Below, in pieces: positions 53,445 to 64,000 of a stretch of 64,000 nt of DNA. Source of the stretch: Coffea arabica (lineage: Eukaryota > Streptophyta > Magnoliopsida > Gentianales > Rubiaceae). Numbering within the stretch: position 1 is the stretch's first letter; each line of letters begins with the position of its first letter. Under the pieces are notes generated by a model. The model saw nothing but the letters and a program-made list of their open reading frames with translations. It ran no database searches and was not told the origin of the DNA. The stretch covers positions 37,841,994 through 37,905,993 of the forward strand of contig NC_092322.1 of the NCBI RefSeq assembly GCF_036785885.1, written 5' to 3'. The position numbers and the translations under genes were made by a program.

Positions 53445-53735
53445 GAGTAAGGGATGTTCAGCGTCAGCTTCTCCTATGTTATCTTAAAACTACCACACAT
53501 TAAAAAAGCAACTTTTAACACATTGAGATGTCATTAATGGGGAGTACTGTCTGGTCGACTATAACAAAGCACATAATGATGGATTAAATGCTAAATTGTA
53601 ATTATTGGTGTATATATTAATTTGGTGGCATCAAGCAAATGACAATCTTCACTTCTGCTATACATAATAAAATTTCAATAATTGCTATGGCTACTGGAAT
53701 CCGAGCCCCAGCAATAATAGTCAGACCTTGATAGA
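53445..53735. repeat. Copy of sequence from the 3' side of the exonuclease pseudogene
   Basis: 53445-53560 resembles 44040-44165 (phrases TTTAGCGTCAGC, GTTATCTT.AAACTAC, GAGATGTCAT). 53565-53730 resembles 44850-45030 (ACAAAGCA.ATAATGA.GGATTAAATGC, TACATAATAAAATTTCAAT). The last part includes the tail of the exonuclease pseudogene. The left copy carries ~690 extra bases between the two parts. Confidence 0.75.
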
Positions 53736-54143
53736 GAAACACAATGTAAAGACATGTTGTTTTAACTTTAAAAAGGTTATATTGGATAAACATCCTAAAT
53801 CCATTCAATGGAATGATTAATTGAGTAAAACAATCGTGACGAAAGAAGAATTTTTAAAGTTGAAGAGGTTGAGAGATTTAATTTCTATCATACATTTAGC
53901 ATTAAACTTGATTCCAGTATTTACATTTATCCCCCTTTATCATCAATAAAATTAAAATGAGATTCAATAAAAAGGCAGAGGAACACGAAGTAAAATTGCA
54001 AAGGCTTGAAAAACAAAAAGTAAAATTGTAATTAAAAGTGTAGCGTAAAACCAAACATTATCTTAGTTTTTGAACAGATAAGTTAATACAGAAAAATATT
54101 AGTTTTAGTGAGAAAAGGTAATTCTAAAAATGTATTAAAAATT
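53736..54143. other. AT-rich spacer, nothing recognised
   Basis: No gene, element end or clear repeat is seen between the duplicated tail and the Mutator-type element. Confidence 0.5.
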
Positions 54144-55377
54144 GGGATAATTTCAGAAACCTCCCCTGAGGTTTCTGACAGTCTCACTCACCTCCTCTGA
54201 ACTTTGCAAAATATCATATACCTCCCTTGTCAGATTATTGGGCCTATTTGTGATATCATTGATGATGAATTGATAGATTTACCCTCATAACTTATGATAT
54301 ATTTTGAAGCTATTTGACAGAATTAGTTAAATGACTAATAGAGATATAACTTTTGATATAACTTATGATATACCTTCTATTCCACTTTACACTTTTTATT
54401 CGTAGTACAATCACCAATGAAGTGTTTAGCACTAGTATTACCTTTCTAAGTCATGTATTTCATGTGTTTTTTTGTAAGACAATTATCTCGTGTAACTCAT
54501 TACTTATATTTGGGTAAATTTGGTTTTCAAAAATTCAATGACGTAAATTGTATATTACATCATCTCATAAAGTGATGCGACACAATTTGGGTTATTGAAT
54601 TTTTTGAAAATCAGATCTACTTAAGTTCTGGTATCCAAACGAAGCTTATTGAATAAATTCGACTAACTATAGTGTGAATTAATTTTTTTAAAAAATAAAT
54701 CTCAACCAAAGTATCTAGCACTAAATGAAATGAAGTATCTTGCTACTTCATTTCATTTTCCACAGAGAAAATCGCAAAAGAGTTCTTAAACTATTGAGAA
54801 TTTGGTTATTTGATCGTTACACTATTTATTTAACTGCAATTGCCATTCACTCAATTAACCAAATAGTGAAAATTTTTTTGTGACTTAACTAGTAAAAGTT
54901 TATACTTTTAATCACTCAAATAATATTTTTTTATGACTTAACTAATAAAAATTTATACTTTTAATCACTCAAATTATAAAACTATACATTTTTTTTTATA
55001 TCACCAGAAGTATGTTTCAATTAATTGAATGATCATATTAGCTAAATAAATGTCTAATAGCTGAAACAAAAAAATATAAATAGCATTGTAATATTGTTTG
55101 AAGAAGCCATCTGCATTTGTCTCTATCTAGTTCAACTTATTACTTCTTTTTTTTTTTGCTTTTGCTTTAGCTCAAGTTGTGGATAAGCAAAAAGGGCATA
55201 TGTGGAACACAAATATCATCTCACTCCTAAAAATATTTTTTTAATGCTCATTTTTCTGACATGGGCTGATCTTGTTACTCCAACTATAAGTTTAGGGGAG
55301 GTATCTGATATTTTGTAAAGTTCAAGAGAGGTGAGTGAGACTGGCAGAAACCTCAGGAAGGTTTCTGAAATTATCCC
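54144..55377. mobile_element. Mutator-type non-autonomous element, 1.23 kb
   Basis: Terminal inverted repeats of ~90-100 bp start GGGATAATTTCAGAAACCT at the left and mirror as ...AGGTTTCTGAAATTATCCC at the right. A perfect 9-bp target duplication TTAAAAATT flanks them (54135-54143, 55378-55386), as expected for Mutator-like elements. Near each tip the repeat carries a small palindrome (ACCTCCCCTGAGGT in the left arm). The interior is AT-rich and has no transposase. Confidence 0.93.
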
Positions 55378-55544
55378 TTAAAAATTAGTTTCGGTGAGGT
55401 TTTATATGACTGGAGCAATGACCTATTTTGATGGTGACTTCTGACGTTTACGTCCTTAGTCAAAAAAGTACTTGGTAGATTATTTAAGATGTATGAAAAT
55501 TTTTCAAAGTGTAAGTAAAGTAATTTTGTCAAACCAAAAAAAAA

Positions 55545-56005
55545 ACAGAGTGAGAGAAAAATGTTTTGATATTCAAATTTTGACACATGAATGGCTTTTG
55601 TTCCCAAACTTTAGATAAAAACAAATATGGTATCTAATCTTTTAACTTTTGAACACATTTTACATTTAATACCTTTAATCGATTTTTTCCAAATTGCTAT
55701 CAGAAAAAATCATGTGATACTCATACATCCACCAATTATTGTATAATAAAATGCCAAAAAATGTAAAATTTAGTCCTTGAACTTCATGTTTGATATTTTT
55801 CTTTTTGTTTTTACATTTTTAATACAATAGTTGCCGAACATGTGACTATTACGCTCTTTTAGTTGCAATTTGGATAAAAACTATCAAAAATACTAAATGT
55901 GCTCAAAAGTTGAAAATTTGGATATCAAATTTGCTTTTGTCAAAAGTTTGAGAACTAAAACCGCTCATATATCAAAATTTAAATACCAAAACTACATTTT
56001 TGTCA
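55545..56005. mobile_element. Foldback/MITE-like inverted repeat
   Basis: Left arm (about 55550-55700: ATTCAAATTTTGACACATGA, CTTTTGTTCCCAAACTTTAG) is inverted at about 55850-56005 (CAAAAGTTTGAGAACTAAAA, ATATCAAAATTTAAATACC). The arms are imperfect, ~150 bp each, around a ~150-bp loop. No clear target duplication was found. Confidence 0.5.
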
Positions 56006-56093
56006 ACCAAAAAATAAATATGCGGAGGGTAACTACTATGTCTTAATCATGTCTGTCACCTTTGCCATCATAGTGGAAGAACGGGTGAGAAGC

Positions 56094-58211
<2,118 letters not shown>

Positions 58212-58871
58212 CTAGTTTTTTTTTAAAGAAAATTGATGGTTGACCACAAAAGAAGTGTGTACAGATTCCTCTTTTTTTTTAATAGTAGTACATTTAGTCG
58301 TCATGGATTTTATTATTTAAGTTGAACGAGTACCATGAAATGGTACCGGATCATTCCTGGAACCTTCGAGCTCCACGCCCCAAGTCAGTGAGCTGTTTTT
58401 ATGAGTTGGTCTAGAGATTTACAGAATTTGTAAATGAAGTGCACATATTTCACAAGTCAATAACTAAGGAATAAAAGGAAGGGAGATAGTTGAAAAAAAA
58501 AATTATCTAAGGAGATGATATGAAATATATGGGAAAAGAAAGTAGTATCACATTAACATCATTTGGACATTGTACGAACACTCTGCTTAACTAAAGACAG
58601 AGACAATTGTCCTATAAATTTGTGGAAGAAATTATACATATAAACAGCCTATCCATGAAATCCTAGTAGTAGTAGTAAACATCATTTACTACCAGTCCAG
58701 GATATCAAGAAGACGACGCTAAATCTCTTTTATTCTCCCAAGCCAAGCAAACAAAACTAAAGGATTCTAAGACAGATCTACGAAGCCCACAAAAAGCAAA
58801 GCAATCCCAAATACATATTCATGCGTAGACTTTATTCGATCCTCCATGTAGGCAAAAAGTTGAAAGAGACT

Positions 58872-59843
<972 letters not shown>

Positions 59844-59928
59844 CTAGAGGTGATGAAAAGAAAGCTGAATTATGGGCAATAGTAGCAGTTTGTTAGCAAC
59901 TAGCAGGTATAAGAACCGGGGTCTTGCA

Positions 59929-59935
59929 TTTTATA
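59929..59935 (-). promoter_or_regulatory. TATA box of GSTU copy B
   Basis: CTATAAAATG on the minus strand, the same box as at 27390-27396, about 143 bases before the start codon. Confidence 0.6.
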
Positions 59936-59939
59936 GTGA

Positions 59940-61704
59940 ATGAGAGGCTGGTGATGGCAGCATGAAGGAATAATGGTTGGTAAGTGGTAGATTGTACCAG
60001 GACACTTGGGTCCTCTGCCCTTCAGCAATTTAGGCCACAAGTCAAAATGCAGGTTTTTTTTTTTTCAAGCAGTAGGGATAGGATTCAAAGGTAAGGGAAG
60101 GAAGATTAGAACCAGAATTTTTAAATCTTGAGAAAATGAAGGGTCTCTTTTTCATGTGTTATTAATTAGATCTTTTTTGACTCTTTAATTTTTTTTTTTT
60201 AAGATTCTTGAAAGCCACTTTAGGAATTTACAACCTATACTAGCACGTTTTTGGTTTGATATATGCTCAAATTTTTAGCATGTAACTTAATTTATTTATA
60301 ATATTTTGAATACAAAATTAACTTTCCTTTTCCAGTTACTCACTAGAAATTGATAGAAAGTTCACGAGATGAATAATGTGTGCATAATTGCTGTTTACTC
60401 ACAATTTTGTGGCCTCCCACCAATTGCTACTTTTAAATCCAGTAAGTACTTATCGCATTCGTGTGATCTAATGGTTATTCATCTTTCCTCGATTTCTAGA
60501 ATTCGATTGCTCCTGTACCCCTTTTCCCCCATAGTTGATGTATGACCAAAGAAAAAGAAAAGTTGCAACATTGTCTCTACGACCAAATATTAAAACCTTT
60601 TTGGCTTGTTATTTTTAAATTTCTCTAAATTTGAATAAATATTTCGAGATAAATACAATGCCATTTGACTGCCGTCCCCAATCAAATCAAAGGTAGTAGA
60701 GGATTCTAGAACTCAACAAATAAATATTATTTATTTGTGCTAGAATATTCGTTGTCTAGAACTTGTTCTAGGATGCTTGTCTTGCTTTCTTGTTCCTAAT
60801 CACACAAAATTACGCGACAATTTTTGTAGTCACAATTCCGCCATTATCTTCTCCATTAATGAATCAGAAGATTCTGGTAATTTTAAGTAAAATTATTCCC
60901 ATTGCCAGTTATTTCAAACCAAATCAGCGGCCTGGTGGAAATTAAACTGCTAAATATTAAAACACTAACTAAGAAATTAAGGAACAAAAACTTGCGTCCA
61001 CGGAAAAGGTTATGGTCTCTTTTTCTTGATTGTCTACTTAGTAGCTGCTGCGGCTGGTCCCTAATTATTAGGTTCCCAAGTTTTTAGCTAAGTGCTTACG
61101 CAGAGTCTTAAGGAATTTGACGTCACTCCTTAAGTAATCACATTCAAGCTTTTGTCTTTCCCTCTCTCTCGCTCCTTTTTCTGTTCCTGGTTTGCACATT
61201 ATTTAAGTTCAATAAGAAAAAAATATGAACATAGACAATTCAACTAAACCACGAAAACAAGAAAAGAGTACCCCACCACATCTTATGTCTAAATTGGTCC
61301 GGACAATGGGTACTAGAATTAATTTTTTTATATACCGCCAGTATATAATTGTTTATACATCAACAAATTTACATCATATCACATTATATAAATTTAAATT
61401 TAAATTTACACTGTTAGCATGTAAAAAATTAATTCTATATATGCTCAAAAGCCATTATTTACCTCTAGCTCTATCCCTTCTATAGGGACAAAAGTAACTC
61501 GATCGTAAAGGTCAAAATTATGTTAATGTATCAAAAGGTTGAGTTATGTATATATTTTAAAAATCATAAGGGGATTATATGGTAAAACACTAAATTATAA
61601 GAGAGATGTATGGTAAAACATAAATCGTACGGGATTAAAATGTCATGCATATTATGTATATATATTTTAGTCATTTCAACCACTTTAGTTTCTAAATAAG
61701 GGTA
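59940..61704. other. Spacer between GSTU copy B and the second Athila copy
   Basis: Noncoding counterpart of 27400-29113. It carries ~75 bases at about 60858-60942 that copy 1 lacks (TTAATGAATCAGAAG ... GGTGGAA) and a single instead of a double ATGAACATAGACAATTCAAC unit near 61225. Nothing else is recognised. Confidence 0.6.
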
Positions 61705-63106
61705 TGATAGGTCACAATTTTGTTATCTATTTTATAATTAATTTCCTCCTATTACCTTATCGAATGTGCATTAATTAGCAGATTTTATTCATTTTTGGCA
61801 TTTGTGCTTATTGCAGAGAGTTGGAACAAAATATCATAAAAAAGTGCAAATTTGTCAAGTTGTACACCTTCGGGTTAGTCAAATTAATTTTGACGATAGC
61901 CAGCAGAAGAGTTGGAGTAGTAAAAGGAAACAAGAGTCCAAACGGAGATGGTATTCCTTATCCAGTGATCAACTGCGCTAGACGAGGAGCAATTTTGGGG
62001 GACTCTCCTTTTTCTTCTTTTGGTAGTTTTCAAAAGAGGAGGGAGGTTAACAGAGACTAGGAGTCTTCCCTTTTATTCCCCTTAGTAGCCGGATAGGAAG
62101 GAAAATTATGTAGGAAGAGGCGGTCCGACAGCTTTGATTTTTCTTTCTTTTGTTTTCGTACTTTGTCGGCTAGTTCTTCTGGGGGGTTGACTATTCATTG
62201 TTTTTGGGGGACTATTCCATCATTTTTTCATTATATTCAATTGGAGGAAAAATGCCTTCACCATTTACTTCGGCAATTTTCCATAGGATCCCCTCGACAG
62301 AGATGAACTAAACTTTTATTTCTAGTCAAGGAACAACGGAGGATTTGGTTCAGGTTAAATTGTGAGATCTAACTGATTTTACTTTTTCCTATTATTTTCT
62401 AGTATTCGTATATTTCCTATTTTATTTTTTTATGGTTATTGTATTATTCAAGTATCATGGGTCCAGATGTTAGATTAATTCAATAACCTAAAACCAATTA
62501 GAGTAATTAAATCTATAATTGTTTAATTATTTTAAATTAGTGGTAACTGATATAATCGGGATTATATCAGGGAAATATACGGGCTAATTTGTAAACAACC
62601 CTCGTAGCGTGTTGTTTATGTAGAACAGGATTTTTCTAAATCTTAAAGCAATTGCAAAATTGAATTTTACAGTCGTACCTAGGGTTATTTTGCAATTAGG
62701 ACAATAACTAACGGTCTTACATTAACTATCGATAATTAAGGAGAAATTGATTGTCATCACTTGTTTGACAATTATAACTTGTTTATCAGTTTATATATGG
62801 AACTATTCTTGCATCGATGATCAATTAGGAGAACCATTTCCGAAATTGCTTCTTGACTAGAGTTTGTCAAAAACTATTTGAGTTTTTGCAATTTGCCATC
62901 TAATTTTTATTTAATTGCAATATTCGATTAGCATAACTTATTGTTAATTTCTATAAAAAAAAAAAAAAACCCCCATTGTTTGTTTGAACTTCAAAAGAGG
63001 CAAATATCCCCAATCCCTATGAATTCAACCCTACTTATCACTATCTATAGAAATTATATTTTGTTTGAGCAGGCATTTATTATTGCACAGGCTCGACAAT
63101 CTGTCA
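61705..63106 (+). repeat. 5' LTR of the second Athila copy (1402 bp)
   Basis: Starts TGATAGGTCACAATTTT and ends CTGTCA, and differs from 29114-30511 by scattered substitutions and small indels. Confidence 0.82.
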
Positions 63107-63111
63107 ATTTT

Positions 63112-63129
63112 TGGCGCCGTTGCCGGGAC
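63112..63129 (+). other. Primer-binding site of the second Athila copy
   Basis: TGGCGCCGTTGCCGGGAC, matching the 3' end of tRNA-Asp, six bases after the LTR end. Confidence 0.82.
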
Positions 63130-64000
63130 TGGTGTTAGTTAAATTTGTTTCTTTTTAAGTTCATTTTCGTTTTAATTTTCTGGTACTTTTCTAGTTTATA
63201 CTTTGTTCTTCTCGTACAGGTGAATTAATTTTCGATCCTAAAATAGAGAAAACTGCACGCCGAACATGAAAAGAGACCAGACAGCTCAGAGAAGAGCAAT
63301 CTAGTGCTGCATCTCAAAGACTTGATCCAGAAGTTGAAGCAACAAATTCGTTTGGTGATACTTCGAGTGACTCGGATCAAGAAGAAGTCACTATGGCTAA
63401 TGCACGAACACTAAGGGTATTGGCTGCTCCTAATTTAAATCAGCAGCCCTTATGCATTACTTTTCCGAATTTAAATGATAACACTCAGTTTGAGTTAAAA
63501 TCTGGTCTAATCCATCTTTTGTCATCTTTTCATGATTTATCAGGTAAGAAGCCTCATAAGCACTTGCAAGAGTTCGATGTTGTTTGCAACATTATGAAAC
63601 CTTCGAAAATCACGGAAGAACAAATAAAAATGAGAACATTCCCTTTCTCTCTTAAGGATTCAGCAAAAGACTAGTTGTACTACTATCTCCAGGTAGTATC
63701 ACCACTTGGGAGTAGCTGAAGAAAAAATTCCTGGAAAAGTATTTTCCTGTATCTCGAATTGCAAGTCTGAGGAAGGAAATATGCGGTATCAAGCAACATT
63801 CAGGAGAGTCGCTCTATGATTGCTGAGAGAGATTCAAGAAGTTATGTATCAAATTCCCTCAACATCAAATAAGTGTGCAGCTGCTCATTCAGTACTTTTA
63901 CGATGGGCTACTTTTCAAAGACAAGAATATTATTGATGCTGCAAGTGGAGGGGCGTTGGCGAACAAGACTCCTCAAGAAGCGTAGTTGTTAATTTAAGGA

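Larger units (their letters stand above)
61705..64000 (+). mobile_element. Second copy of the Athila element, 5' part, cut by the window end
   Basis: 5' LTR 61705-63106 (1402 bp), primer-binding site 63112-63129 and the first part of gag (about 63.2-64 kb, with PHKHLQEFDVVCNIMKPS). It was copied with its flanks, so it is the same insertion event as 29114, not a new one. Broken, like its twin. Confidence 0.9.

Overview
This is nuclear DNA from a flowering plant, almost certainly a eudicot. The evidence is GT-AG introns in AT-rich DNA, a secreted plant beta-galactosidase, a tau-class glutathione S-transferase (GSTU) cluster, an Athila-type Ty3/gypsy retrotransposon and many small plant transposons. 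The species cannot be named from sequence alone. No bacterial features, CRISPR arrays, rRNA or tRNA genes were seen.

Layout. 0-6.7 kb holds an intact 18-exon GH35 beta-galactosidase gene (+). 8.65-12.29 kb holds a five-exon conserved gene of unknown function (-) with one apparent single-base frameshift. 12.3-20.5 kb is intergenic: a 1.2-kb hAT-type element with GC-rich ends, a truncated FAR1/FHY3-like gene and AT-rich direct repeats. 20.5-27.4 kb is a GSTU cluster with one intact gene (26340-27254, -), broken relatives and a PIF/Harbinger-type element. 29.1-43.0 kb is an old, broken Athila element with a further repeat nested in it. 45-48.2 kb is an RNA exonuclease 4-like pseudogene split by two solo LTRs, each with perfect 5-bp target duplications. 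49.9-51.3 kb carries a hAT MITE, a Tourist-like MITE and a SINE-like retroposon, then an alkenal/quinone oxidoreductase pseudogene (51.6-53.1 kb). 54.1-56.0 kb has a Mutator-type MITE and a foldback repeat. 56.1-64 kb is a second GSTU cluster: a direct repeat of 25.2-31.4 kb about 32.5 kb away, carrying a second GSTU gene that encodes exactly the same protein.

The main biological signal is the repeatedly rearranged GSTU locus. Two near-identical blocks carry the same GST gene, intergenic DNA and the same Athila insertion, so the block duplicated after that insertion. About 2.6 kb around the GST genes shows no substitutions by eye, while the next few hundred bases differ at nearly 2% of sites. 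This suggests recent gene conversion, a mosaic duplication, or two haplotypes assembled in tandem. At one block edge, exon 1 of one GSTU has been joined to an exon-2 fragment of another.

Likely working genes: the beta-galactosidase (cell wall), the two identical GSTUs (cytosolic glutathione conjugation) and possibly the unknown five-exon gene. The rest is pseudogene, transposon or repeat. I found no convincing new multi-gene system. The most notable observations are the mosaic GST duplication, the chimeric GST and the exonuclease pseudogene with altered catalytic residues.
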